Shown: positions 8,934-17,363 of the stretch, piece after piece
Numbering within the stretch: position 1 is the stretch's first letter
Layout of the letters: every line of letters starts with the position of its first letter
NCBI RefSeq assembly: GCF_017313265.1
Contig: NZ_JAFLQZ010000014.1
Location: 1-64,000 of the forward strand
Length of the DNA: 64,000 bases
Direction: 5' to 3'
DNA from: Hymenobacter telluris
GTDB taxonomy: Bacteria > Bacteroidota > Bacteroidia > Cytophagales > Hymenobacteraceae
The notes under the pieces: generated by a model
The model's input: only the letters and a program-made list of their open reading frames with translations
Told to the model about the DNA's origin: nothing
The model's database searches: none
Made by a program: the position numbers and the translations under genes

Positions 8934-10667
8934 ATGATTCACTATTACGTCTCGTTTGAGAACCCGCTTACGTTCTATGTGCAACTGCAAATGACCTTTG
9001 AGGTGCCGAAAGATGCACCCGCAACGGTGGAATTGCAGTTGCCAGCCTGGCGGCCTGGGCGCTACGAGATTCAGAATTTCGCCCAGAAAATTCAGCGGGT
9101 GGAAGCCGCTGATGCTGCTTCGCAGGAAGTACTGGCCTTGCGCAAGCTAACCAAAGACCGGTGGGAAATAGCTGGCGTGGCGGGCCGTACGGTACAAGTG
9201 CACTATAACTTTTACGCCCACCAGATGGACGCTGGGGGCTCATGGCTGGATGAGAGCCAGCTGTACCTGAATCCGGTGCAGGGCTTTATGTACATCGAAG
9301 GGCGGCAGCAGGAGCCCTGCCAGGTGCAGCTGCAACTCCCCGACGGCTGGCAACTGGCTTGCGGCTTACCCCAGAGCGGCCCGAATACACTGCAAGCCCA
9401 AAGCTTCGACCATTTGGCCGATTCGCCGCTTATTGCCAGCCCAACGCTGCAATACCGCAACTATGAAGTGGATAGTCTCCCCTTCTACATCTGGATTCAG
9501 GGAGAGTGCCCCGTCGATTGGGCGCGGCTGGTAGCGGATTTCCGGGCTTTCAGCGCCGAGCAGCTGACCTTGTTCGGCTCGTTCCCGGCGCAGGATTACC
9601 ACTTTCTGAACCAGATTCTGCCCTACAAGCACTACCACGGCGTTGAGCACCTGAACTCCACCGTTATTACGCTGGGCCCGGCCGAGCTGCTCATGACGGA
9701 GGGCTTATACAAGGAGCTGCTGGGTGTGAGCTGCCACGAGTTGTTTCACGCCTGGAACATCAAGAGCATCCGGCCCGTCGAAATGCAGCCGTACGACTAC
9801 TCCAAGGAAAACTATTTCCGTACCTGCTTCATTGCGGAAGGTATTACCACCTATTACGGTGAGTACCTGCTGGCCCGCGCCGGGGTGCGCACGGCGGCGC
9901 AGTATTTCGCGGAGTTGAATACGGTGCTGCGCAAGCACTACGACGACTACGGCCGCTTCAATTTGTCGTTGGCCGATGCCAGCATGGATTTGTGGCTGGA
10001 TGGCTACAAAGCCGGCGTGCCCGACCGGAAAGTGTCAGTGTATCACAAAGGCGCGCTGGCTGCTTTACTACTCGACCTCACGCTACGGCGCCTCTCCAAC
10101 CACGCCCGCAGCCTCGATGAGGTAATGCGGCGGCTATGGGAGGAATTCGGGCAGACCGGCACCGGCTACACCGAGCAAGACTACATGCGGATTGTCACGG
10201 AAGTGGCCGGGCGCGACATGCAGGCGTATTTCGACAAGTTCATCTACGGCACGGCACCACTGGAAGAACCGCTAGACAAGGCGCTCAGCTTTGTGGGCTG
10301 CACACTCCGGATGCAGGAAAATGCCTCTCCTTCCGAAGGACTATTCGGCTTCCGCACCATAGTGAAGAATGAGCGAACCGAAGTAACTGATATTCTGCCC
10401 GACTCGCCGGCCGCCGCCTGCCTCACCGTAGACGACGAACTGTTGGCTGTAAATGGCCGCCGGGTGCAAATGAATTTGCATAGCCTGTTGGCTAGTGGTG
10501 CCGACCAATACGAAATCAGTGTATTTCGGCAAAACCGTCTGCTTACAGTGCCGTTACAGGCGCAGGTAGGGCAGCATTTCTGGCCGAAGATTACCATTGA
10601 AAAGCTGCCGGTGGCCACTCCCGAGCAGCAAGCCAGCTTCCGGAGTTGGTTGAAACAGGAGTTCTAG
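8934..10667 (+). CDS. M61 family metallopeptidase with PDZ domain
   Basis: Zinc aminopeptidase-like protein of family M61 (glycyl aminopeptidase type), 577 residues. The N-terminal beta-rich domain (about 1-170) has the family segment LPAWRPGRYEIQNFA; the catalytic domain carries the zinc motif H268-E-L-F-H272 in CHELFHAWNIKSIRP and a downstream glutamate in the ENYFRTCFIAEGITTYY segment. A PDZ domain follows at about 455-545 (DILPDSPAAACL). No signal peptide is visible, so it is probably cytoplasmic. It is divergent from rpmH; no good promoter box was found in the gap. Confidence 0.9.
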   Translation: MIHYYVSFENPLTFYVQLQMTFEVPKDAPATVELQLPAWRPGRYEIQNFAQKIQRVEAADAASQEVLALRKLTKDRWEIAGVAGRTVQVHYNFYAHQMDAGGSWLDESQLYLNPVQGFMYIEGRQQEPCQVQLQLPDGWQLACGLPQSGPNTLQAQSFDHLADSPLIASPTLQYRNYEVDSLPFYIWIQGECPVDWARLVADFRAFSAEQLTLFGSFPAQDYHFLNQILPYKHYHGVEHLNSTVITLGPAELLMTEGLYKELLGVSCHELFHAWNIKSIRPVEMQPYDYSKENYFRTCFIAEGITTYYGEYLLARAGVRTAAQYFAELNTVLRKHYDDYGRFNLSLADASMDLWLDGYKAGVPDRKVSVYHKGALAALLLDLTLRRLSNHARSLDEVMRRLWEEFGQTGTGYTEQDYMRIVTEVAGRDMQAYFDKFIYGTAPLEEPLDKALSFVGCTLRMQENASPSEGLFGFRTIVKNERTEVTDILPDSPAAACLTVDDELLAVNGRRVQMNLHSLLASGADQYEISVFRQNRLLTVPLQAQVGQHFWPKITIEKLPVATPEQQASFRSWLKQEF

Positions 10668-10700
10668 GCACAGACAGCGTTTGGATTTTCACTTACTCCC

Positions 10701-11516
10701 ATGTTCCGGCTTCGTGCGGTGATAGTAGTGCTGCCGTTGGCGATACTCCTATTAGGTTGTTCTTTCCGAGGCCCCTCCGAGCGGGCCCAACCCGGTGTGC
10801 CTACTACCGTGCCCATCGTTCGGCTGCCGCGCCCTCAACCACCACGCATCTACCGTCTTGGCCACCTCGATACATTAGTGCAACTGCCCGGCCGGGTATT
10901 GCCCATTCATCAGGCTTCACGCGGGGTATATCAAAAGCTTCCCCAGACCCTATCTATCACGCTGAACCCGACCACGGCGGAAGAAGAGGAAGCTTTTGAC
11001 TTTGAAGCGGAGGAGCGGCTACGATTGCGCAAAGCAGGCCCGTTGGTGCAACGCACCAAGCATACCTTGTGGCTCCGGCCATCTAAAACTAAACCGGTTG
11101 GCCTCGTCAGCAACCCTACTGAAGACGAAGCACGCAACATTGCCTATGAGTACGTGGCTACTATTCCGGCCATCCGGCAATGGCTGGTAGCCGTACGGCT
11201 GTATGAAGGAGGCTATTACCTGCTGATAGACCACCGTACGGGCCGCCGAACCCGCATCTGGAGCCCACCCGCCGTAGCCCCCGACGGGCGCCACTTTGTG
11301 TGCGGCAACTCTGATGTGCTGGCCCGTTATGAACCCAGCGGCTTACAGCTTTGGGCGGCGGATGAGAGTGGTTTGCGGCTGCTCTGGGAACGGCAAACCG
11401 AGTGGGGCTGTACGCAGCCTCGTTGGCTTGATAACCGTACCATCCTTTTTGAGCAAGACTTCTTCGACAATGGCGACGTAGATACCCGCGTGGTGCGCCT
11501 GACGGTGGTACCATAA
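10701..11516 (+). CDS. Predicted lipoprotein of unknown function
   Basis: 271-residue protein with a lipoprotein signal peptide ending in L-L-L-G-Cys20. A Pro/Arg-rich stretch follows (about residues 30-60). The C-terminal 140 residues include patterns such as YLLIDHRTGRRTRIWSPP and SGLQLWAADESGLRLLWE, which read like beta-propeller-type repeats, but I cannot assign a family. It starts 34 bases after the M61 stop and may be co-transcribed with it. Confidence 0.7.
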   Translation: MFRLRAVIVVLPLAILLLGCSFRGPSERAQPGVPTTVPIVRLPRPQPPRIYRLGHLDTLVQLPGRVLPIHQASRGVYQKLPQTLSITLNPTTAEEEEAFDFEAEERLRLRKAGPLVQRTKHTLWLRPSKTKPVGLVSNPTEDEARNIAYEYVATIPAIRQWLVAVRLYEGGYYLLIDHRTGRRTRIWSPPAVAPDGRHFVCGNSDVLARYEPSGLQLWAADESGLRLLWERQTEWGCTQPRWLDNRTILFEQDFFDNGDVDTRVVRLTVVP

Positions 11517-11530
11517 GGTCAAAAACAAAA

Positions 11531-11552
11531 CGTCCCGCCAAATAGCGGGACG
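11531..11552. terminator. Bidirectional terminator
   Basis: Perfect eight-base GC-rich arms (11531-11538 and 11545-11552) with a CAAATA loop, placed between convergent genes ending at 11516 and 11582. An A-rich tract precedes it on the plus strand, so it is best suited to terminating the minus-strand small gene. Confidence 0.7.
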
Positions 11553-11581
11553 CTTTGCTACGCTAGGTGCCGTAGACACAA

Positions 11582-11830
11582 TTAATCAGCATTCTTGCCG
11601 GGGCCTTTGCCGCCACCATCTACCGACATCGGCTTGTTGCCTTGTGGGTTGTTGCGGATGGGCGGAATGTTGTTGCTACCCGATGAGTTGCCATCGGTGG
11701 TATTGCCGTGGGCCGACACGTCGGTGGTGTTGGGGCTTTGCACCTGCGTGCTTTTCTTTTTGGTATTAGCGGCCGGGTTGACGGACGTTTTATCGTTGGT
11801 CAGGTCGGTTTGTTTCTTGCTCATGCTCAT
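11582..11830 (-). CDS. Small disordered hydrophilic protein
   Basis: 82 residues with almost no hydrophobic amino acids: rich in Asn, Ser, Thr, Lys, Gly and Pro, ending in a Gly/Lys-rich tail (VDGGGKGPGKNAD). This is an intrinsically disordered composition; no family recognised. Codon choice looks like that of neighbouring genes, and the gene has its own terminator. The start may be 11830 or the second Met at 11824. Whether it is expressed cannot be told from sequence. Confidence 0.5.
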   Translation of the reverse strand: MSMSKKQTDLTNDKTSVNPAANTKKKSTQVQSPNTTDVSAHGNTTDGNSSGSNNIPPIRNNPQGNKPMSVDGGGKGPGKNAD

Positions 11831-11916
11831 GGCCGTAGGGGGTTACGGGTGGATGGATAGAATAGTAGTTCTACCTAACTCTGGCTTGTAGGGTTGCGTG
11901 AAATTGCGGCCACAAA

Positions 11917-11945
11917 AAGCCCTGACCAGTTTGTGGCCAGGGCTT
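11917..11945 (-). terminator. Terminator of the PfkB kinase gene
   Basis: Eight-base arms AAGCCCTG (11917-11924) and CAGGGCTT (11938-11945), with further pairing inside the loop, followed by a TTTTT tract on the minus strand. Confidence 0.7.
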
Positions 11946-11978
11946 GCGTTGATTTTATTAAGGCGGTGTTCTACGCGT

Positions 11979-12914
11979 TTATGCGTTCTGAACAGCCGTA
12001 GCCGGCACCACAGCCACCAAATCGGCAAACTGCTGCTCACGGGCTTCAATTTCTTCCTGCGTTAGGTTCAACAGGCGCTCCGTGCCGAATTTCTCAACGC
12101 AGAACGAGGCCATGGCCGAACCGTGCACCACGGCCCGCTTCATGTTCTCGAAGCTGATGTCGTCGGTGGCGGCGAGGTAGCCGATGAAGCCACCCGCAAA
12201 CGTGTCGCCGGCGCCGGTTGGGTCGAATACCTCTTCCAAAGGCAGTGCGGGCGCAAAAAACACTTTGTTTTTGCAGAACAGCAGCGCGCCATGCTCACCC
12301 TTCTTGATGATGAGCGTTTTGGGACCCATGGCCATGATGATTTTGGCGGCCTTCACCAACGAGTGCTGCCCCGAAAGCTGCCGGGCTTCTTCGTCGTTGA
12401 TGCTGAGCACATCCACCATTTCGATGGTCGTTTTCAGCTCGTCCAGGGCCACGTCCATCCAGAAGTTCATCGTGTCCATCACAATCAGCTTGGGCCGATT
12501 CACGAGGCGCTGAATCACGAGGCGCTGCACCTGCGGGGCCAGATTGCCCAGCATCAGGTATTTGCAGTCTTGGTAGCTGTCGGGGATGATGGGGTCGAAA
12601 TCGGCCAGTACGTTCAGTTCGGTTACCAGCGTCTCGCGCGAGTTCAGGTCGTTGGAATATTTGCCCGACCAGAAGAACGACTTTTCGCCCTGCTTGATTT
12701 GTAGCCCTTCTGTATCGGCGCCATGCTCTTCAAGCAGCAAGATGTCGGATTGCGGAAAATCGTCGCCGACAACGGCCACCAGTTTCACCGGCTTCACCGA
12801 GTAGCTGGCCGAGAGGGAAATATAGGTGGCGGCACCGCCAATGATTTTATCGGTTTTACCGAACGGCGTTTCCAACGCATCAAAGGCTACGGAGCCAATT
12901 ACAACCAAACTCAT
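11979..12914 (-). CDS. PfkB family carbohydrate/nucleoside kinase
   Basis: 311-residue ribokinase-fold kinase. The N-terminus contains the GGAATYISL segment of the sugar-binding lid region, and the C-terminal PfkB signature DPTGAGDTFAGGFIGYLA (about residues 227-244) supplies the catalytic aspartate and the anion hole. Substrate is not clear; close relatives are often annotated as sugar kinases or adenosine kinases. No membrane segments, so cytoplasmic. It has its own terminator and no recognisable promoter box. Confidence 0.88.
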   Translation of the reverse strand: MSLVVIGSVAFDALETPFGKTDKIIGGAATYISLSASYSVKPVKLVAVVGDDFPQSDILLLEEHGADTEGLQIKQGEKSFFWSGKYSNDLNSRETLVTELNVLADFDPIIPDSYQDCKYLMLGNLAPQVQRLVIQRLVNRPKLIVMDTMNFWMDVALDELKTTIEMVDVLSINDEEARQLSGQHSLVKAAKIIMAMGPKTLIIKKGEHGALLFCKNKVFFAPALPLEEVFDPTGAGDTFAGGFIGYLAATDDISFENMKRAVVHGSAMASFCVEKFGTERLLNLTQEEIEAREQQFADLVAVVPATAVQNA

Positions 12915-13066
12915 AGTTAAGCAGGGGAAAAGTGAGTCAAACTGTTAGATTTTTTCTTGCAACGCCACAAATATCCAAATCCTTCCGCACTGCCGCATTT
13001 TTTGTTGCCGCGGCACCCCACCTAAGCCGTTAAGATACTGACAGCTAGCCAATGGCTGAAAAAGAA

Positions 13067-13095
13067 AAAGCCTCAGACCGGAAGGCTGAGGCTTT
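13067..13095 (-). terminator. Terminator of tRNA-His
   Basis: Ten-base perfect arms (13067-13076 and 13086-13095) with a 9-base loop, starting nine bases after the tRNA 3' end and followed on the minus strand by a T-rich tail. Confidence 0.85.
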
Positions 13096-13103
13096 GAAGA
13101 GAG

Positions 13104-13178
<75 letters not shown>

Positions 13179-13197
13179 ATGTGGTGTGTTGCGGCTA

Positions 13198-13227
13198 CAA
13201 AAGTAGCGGACGACAACGAATTTGCAA
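13198..13227 (-). promoter_or_regulatory. tRNA-His promoter
   Basis: The minus strand reads TTG (13225-13227), a 19-base spacer and TACTTTTG (13198-13205), about 20 bases before the tRNA 5' end. It helps to define the consensus used elsewhere in this window. Confidence 0.8.
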
Positions 13228-13324
13228 GCTTTCAGCGCTTTTTTTTGTTGCACGCACAGCCTTACTGCCGCTGCTGAAGCGGAGCTATTTATGGTTTCCG
13301 GACCGCTGCCGGCCCAAGGTTGCG

Positions 13325-13332
13325 TACCTTTG
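13325..13332 (+). promoter_or_regulatory. Promoter box of the DEAD-box helicase gene
   Basis: TACCTTTG with 23 bases to the ATG at 13356. No convincing TTG element at the normal distance. It rules out an ATG at 13320 as the real start because that codon lies upstream of the box. Confidence 0.55.
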
Positions 13333-13355
13333 CGCCCCGTAACCCCCTCTTACTC

Positions 13356-14783
13356 ATGTCCGATACGCCGCAACCGGCTTCTTTTGCCGACTTTAAGCTG
13401 AACAAGCAACTTCTTACCGCAGTAGCCGAAGCGGGCTTCACGGAGCCAACGCCCGTGCAGGTCCAAACCATTCCGTTGCTACTAGCGGGCCACGACGTGC
13501 TGGGCATTGCCCAGACCGGCACTGGCAAAACCGCCGCCTTTGGGTTGCCGCTGCTCATGAAAGTGAAATATGCCCAAGGTACTAACCCGCGGGCTTTGAT
13601 TATGGCGCCCACCCGGGAGCTGGCCATGCAGATTGAAACGCACCTCAAGCGCCTCGCTACTTATACTGATTTGCGCATTTTCGCCATTTACGGCGGCCTG
13701 GGGCCAAAAACCCAGATTGAAACTATTGCCAAAGGCGTGGATATTCTGATTGCCACGCCGGGCCGCCTGCTGGAACTATACCTGCGCGGCGACTTGGTGC
13801 TAAAAGAGTTGAAAACCCTGGTTCTCGACGAGGCCGACAAGATGATGGATATGGGCTTCATGCCCCAGATCCGAAAGATTCTGGAGGTTATTCCGAATAA
13901 GCGCCAGAACGCCCTGTTCTCGGCGACGATGGCCGACAAGGTCACGACGCTGAGCGAGGAATTCCTGGAGTTTCCGATGCGGGTGGAAGTCACGCCTTCC
14001 GCTACATCGGCCCAGAATGTGGTGCAGAGCCTGTACGAAGTGCCCAACCTGGTTACCAAGATCAACCTGCTCGGCTATCTGCTCCGCGACCAGGCTACCT
14101 TCAACCGGGTGATGATTTTCACGCGCAGTAAGGTGCATGCCGAAAATGTGGCGCACTTTCTGGGCCGCCGGATTGCGGGCGAAGTGCGGGCCATTCACGG
14201 CAACAAGGGCCAGAACTCGCGCATCAATGCCATGGAAGCCTTTAAGGCGGGCGAAGTGCGGTTTCTGGTAGCTACTGACGTGGCCGCGCGCGGCATCGAC
14301 GTGCCCGAGGTGAGCCACGTTATCAACTTCGATGTGCCGCTGATTTACGACGACTACGTGCACCGCATTGGCCGCACGGGCCGGGCGCAGCACACGGGCG
14401 CGGCCATCACCTTCGCCAATGAGGCCGAAATGCACCACATTGCTCAAATCGAGGAGCTCATCAAGCAGCCGATTCCGCTGATGCCCTTTCCGGCGGAGGT
14501 GGAAGTGGCGGAAACGCCCTTTGAGGAGCAGCAGAGCATGAACCGCGAGCAGGACGAACGCCGCCGCCGCGAAGACCCGAACTTCAAGGGCGCTTTCCAC
14601 GAGCGGAAAGAGTACGTGAAGCCTGGCGTGACGATTGACAAGCGCACCGGCCGCACCTACGTGGAAGGCCCCAACCGCAGCCAGAAAGGCAACAAGGCCC
14701 GCCCTTCAAAAGGCAGCGCCTCCAAGCCCGCCGTAAAAGCGGTGAAAGCCGCCATTGCCCGCTCGAAAGGCCGCCGCAAATAG
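13356..14783 (+). CDS. DEAD-box ATP-dependent RNA helicase, RhlE-like
   Basis: 475-residue RNA helicase. Motifs in order: Q motif region (FTEPTPVQVQTIP), motif I AQTGTGKT (about residues 52-59), PTRELA, TPGR, DEAD (about 156), SAT, then the second RecA domain with ATDVAARGIDV and HRIGRTGR. The last ~80 residues form a basic, Lys/Arg/Gly-rich tail that is common in RhlE-type enzymes and may bind RNA. Likely role is ribosome assembly or RNA turnover. Its stop codon is followed within five bases by a long inverted repeat. Confidence 0.93.
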   Translation: MSDTPQPASFADFKLNKQLLTAVAEAGFTEPTPVQVQTIPLLLAGHDVLGIAQTGTGKTAAFGLPLLMKVKYAQGTNPRALIMAPTRELAMQIETHLKRLATYTDLRIFAIYGGLGPKTQIETIAKGVDILIATPGRLLELYLRGDLVLKELKTLVLDEADKMMDMGFMPQIRKILEVIPNKRQNALFSATMADKVTTLSEEFLEFPMRVEVTPSATSAQNVVQSLYEVPNLVTKINLLGYLLRDQATFNRVMIFTRSKVHAENVAHFLGRRIAGEVRAIHGNKGQNSRINAMEAFKAGEVRFLVATDVAARGIDVPEVSHVINFDVPLIYDDYVHRIGRTGRAQHTGAAITFANEAEMHHIAQIEELIKQPIPLMPFPAEVEVAETPFEEQQSMNREQDERRRREDPNFKGAFHERKEYVKPGVTIDKRTGRTYVEGPNRSQKGNKARPSKGSASKPAVKAVKAAIARSKGRRK

Positions 14784-14787
14784 GAAC

Positions 14788-14947
14788 GCGGATTTTGCAG
14801 ATTAATCGGATTAGTCGGATTTCGGTGACGATTAACTCTTCCTAAAAACAAAACAGGCTTGCCAAATGGCAAGCCTGTTTTGTTGAATACTGGTTTAGTC
14901 GAATCGTCACCGAAATCCGACCAATCCGACTAATCTGCAAAATCCGC
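14788..14947. repeat. 46-base inverted repeat around a terminator
   Basis: Arms 14788-14833 and 14902-14947 match at 44 of 46 positions. The arm contains GGATTAGTCGGATT-type words. It begins four bases after the helicase stop and ends two bases before the stop of the convergent membrane protein gene, and its 68-base loop holds the terminator at 14847-14884. Confidence 0.9.
14847..14884. terminator. Bidirectional terminator nested in the repeat
   Basis: Perfect 17-base arms (14847-14863 and 14868-14884) with an AAAT loop; the ends of the stem supply A/T tracts for both directions. It serves two convergent genes. Confidence 0.85.
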
Positions 14948-14949
14948 GC

Positions 14950-15402
14950 TCAGTGATGAAAGATGGCCAAGTGGCTGAAGCGGATGGCCAGCATAGTGAA
15001 GGCAGCGCCCCATAGCGCGGCGCTCCACAGCATGTGCACCAGAATGCGCCAACGTGGCACGTGCAATTGCGTGGCAATGACGGTGCCGCCAATGGGGCTG
15101 AACAGGATGGGCGTTAGGAAAGCAATGCCGCCCATGCCGAAGCGCCGAAAAACACCCACAATGCGGCGGCTTTTGCGGCTGAACAGCGGCTTGCCCTTCT
15201 CTTCGCGGCGGCGGCGCAGGTGCAGGGCCCACATCTTACCCACTCCCGATACCAACACTACCGTCGTCATCATGCCCGCCACCGACAGCCCCCAAATCAG
15301 CCCGAAAGGCAAGCCGGCCGCAATTCCTGCCACTGGGGCGGCTACAAACTTGACCATGCCCAGCAGAAAAACCGATGCGTATTTGAAGATATGAGCTAGC
15401 AC
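14950..15402 (-). CDS. Small membrane protein, possible small multidrug-export family
   Basis: 150 residues with an N-terminal pair of hydrophobic helices (about 8-55), a strongly basic loop (LRRRREEKGK, KSRR; about 80-105) and two further helices to the C-terminus. The segment GMGGIAFLTPILFSPIGGTVIA resembles the putative small multidrug export protein family (PF06695). The family name is historical; transport has not been established. It is convergent with the helicase gene. A start further upstream is not available. Confidence 0.65.
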   Translation of the reverse strand: MLAHIFKYASVFLLGMVKFVAAPVAGIAAGLPFGLIWGLSVAGMMTTVVLVSGVGKMWALHLRRRREEKGKPLFSRKSRRIVGVFRRFGMGGIAFLTPILFSPIGGTVIATQLHVPRWRILVHMLWSAALWGAAFTMLAIRFSHLAIFHH

Positions 15403-15541
15403 GAGACAGAAGAAAGCAACAAGTAACGGAGAGGTACTACCGAGTTGAACCCGAAGTTACAAAGAAGCCAAGCTCCAAATAGGTTTCAAATGAAAAAGTA
15501 ACGGCAAAATGATATATCTCCTTGCGCCGACCCTTTGCGCC

Positions 15542-16237
15542 TTACAGCTTGCTACCGTACGACAGGTCGCCGGCGTCGCCGAGGCCGGGCACGATGTAGG
15601 CTTGGTCGTTGAGCTTTTCGTCGATGGCGGCCACCCAGAGCGTAGCTTCCGGAATTTCGCGGGTGACGTGCGCGACACCTTCGGGTGAGGCAATAACGGC
15701 CGCAATGTGTACCTGCCGGGGCGTGCCGAAGCGCAGCATGGCCCGGTAGGTTTGTACCAATGACTTGCCGGAAGCCAGCATGGGGTCGGCCAAAATCAAT
15801 ACCCGCTCATCGAGCCGCGGCGCCGACAGGTAATCGACTTGCACCTGCACCTGAGCGGTGCCCTCAATGCGGTAAGCAGCCACGAAGGCACTCGGCGACT
15901 GGTCGAAATAGTTGAGGAAGCCTTGGTGAAATGGCAAGCCGGCGCGCAGCACAGTGGCCAGAATGGGGAAGTCGTGGAGCTGCTTGCTGCTGCACTCGCC
16001 CAGCGGCGTTTTCACGGTCTGGTCGGTGTAGCTCAGCTCGGAGCTGATGCGGTAGGCAATGATTTCGCCGAGGCGCTGGAGGTTACGGCGGAAACGCAGC
16101 GAGTCGCGCTGGATTTCCACGTCGCGCAGCTCGGCCAGGAAATGGTTGGCTACGGATGGTTCGGCGCACACCACGTGTACGCGGGCATCGGGCTCGATAG
16201 TAGAGAGGTCGGGAGTAATAGGGCTTAGCGGAGCCAT
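15542..16237 (-). CDS. upp: Uracil phosphoribosyltransferase
   Basis: Converts uracil and PRPP to UMP in pyrimidine salvage. The PRPP-binding loop appears as ADPMLASGKSLV (about residues 147-157), and the C-terminal PGLGDAGDLSYG segment is the uracil-binding signature. Length 231 is slightly above the common 208-215 because of an N-terminal extension. The start codon overlaps the end of the GNAT/FemAB-like gene by 13 bases, so the two are translationally linked. No other pyrimidine gene is next to it; pyrD lies about 14 kb away. Confidence 0.92.
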   Translation of the reverse strand: MAPLSPITPDLSTIEPDARVHVVCAEPSVANHFLAELRDVEIQRDSLRFRRNLQRLGEIIAYRISSELSYTDQTVKTPLGECSSKQLHDFPILATVLRAGLPFHQGFLNYFDQSPSAFVAAYRIEGTAQVQVQVDYLSAPRLDERVLILADPMLASGKSLVQTYRAMLRFGTPRQVHIAAVIASPEGVAHVTREIPEATLWVAAIDEKLNDQAYIVPGLGDAGDLSYGSKL

Positions 16238-17196
16238 TGCAGATACCAGGGACGTTGGGTGAAGGAAAGGGCCGCATACGGAACGGGCGCGGCCCCGAAG
16301 TTGGCAAAAAAACGAGCAATTGACGGTATCATGCCGCCTTCAAAATCGAGAACCAGGCCGGGCGTGCCGGCGTGCTGCTGAATGGCCGCATCGAGCAATA
16401 GCAACGGCGCGCTGGCTTTTTTACCGGCTTCGGAGGCAGCGGCAAACAAATACACCAAGCGGGTACGAAACAGCACGAACAGTGCACCGGCCAGTAATTC
16501 GCCGGTTTCGGGGTGACGCACTTCGAGTAGCGTAACTTGCTTGTGCTGCTGCCCGGCGGCTATCAACTGGCGGAGCTGCGCGTAGTGGGTGCGGCCCAAA
16601 CCAGCGGCAGGGCCCTTCGTTTGCTGAAAAAGCGTCAGGAGCGGCTCGGCGTTTGACGTTGCTGTAACGGCTAGTGGCTGCGCGGCCTCGGCGTTGACAC
16701 GCAGGCGGCGGCGGTAGTCAGCGGCGTAGCCCGCGTGCAGCGTAGTGTAGCTCGGGGTCAGCGGCAGATGGTACGTAATGCGCCGCTCGTAGGTCAGAAT
16801 TTCATCGTAGCTATTTGCCAGCCGCTGAGGTAAGCCATTGGAATCATTTAGTTGCGTATACAGCTTACCGTACGATTCGGCCAGCTTGCCAATGGGGCTC
16901 ATTACATTCAGCCAGTATGGAAATACACTGCCAGGCTGCGCAACACCAATTGCTCCTAATTGCTGCGTGAAAGGCGGCTGGTACACCTCGCGGCCCCAGG
17001 GCCGGCGCTTCACAGGCAACGGCAGCACCGCCAGATACTCGCCCTTCATTCCAATTTCCACTACGGCATCCCAGCGGCCGGCCGTGGCTTGCAGCCACCA
17101 GCTTTGCGCGTACGGCACCACTTGTTCGGCCTGGTTTACGCAGGTATCCCAGGCAGATAGGTCGAGTTCGGAATAACGGAGCAAACGGCGCGGCAC
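16225..17196 (-). CDS. GNAT/FemAB-like acyltransferase-fold protein
   Basis: 323-residue protein whose layout (N-terminal SWWLQA segment, LAVLPLPVKRR, then a C-terminal ETGELLAGALFVLF segment) resembles FemAB/GNAT-fold proteins. I assign the fold only; the substrate is unknown. The start is a GTG at 17196, supported by a TACCTTTG box only four bases upstream, which also predicts a leaderless transcript. It overlaps upp, suggesting a two-gene operon. Confidence 0.55.
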   Translation of the reverse strand: MPRRLLRYSELDLSAWDTCVNQAEQVVPYAQSWWLQATAGRWDAVVEIGMKGEYLAVLPLPVKRRPWGREVYQPPFTQQLGAIGVAQPGSVFPYWLNVMSPIGKLAESYGKLYTQLNDSNGLPQRLANSYDEILTYERRITYHLPLTPSYTTLHAGYAADYRRRLRVNAEAAQPLAVTATSNAEPLLTLFQQTKGPAAGLGRTHYAQLRQLIAAGQQHKQVTLLEVRHPETGELLAGALFVLFRTRLVYLFAAASEAGKKASAPLLLLDAAIQQHAGTPGLVLDFEGGMIPSIARFFANFGAAPVPYAALSFTQRPWYLQWLR

Positions 17197-17200
17197 GTGG

Positions 17201-17208
17201 CAAAGGTA
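17201..17208 (-). promoter_or_regulatory. Promoter -7 box of the GNAT/FemAB-like gene
   Basis: TACCTTTG on the minus strand, four bases before the GTG start. No TTG at the usual spacing was found. Confidence 0.6.
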
Positions 17209-17363
17209 GACGGCCCAGCGGCTTCTGGTGCTAACCTGACACAGGCAAACCGGCCAGTCACATGCGAAACAATGTCACTCGTGCGTTCCGGCGGTGGAGT
17301 GTTGCCGCAAGTGCGTAGGTTTGTTGAACTGTGCGTCTTTTCGCAGGCCGCAGTTCTGCTTTT

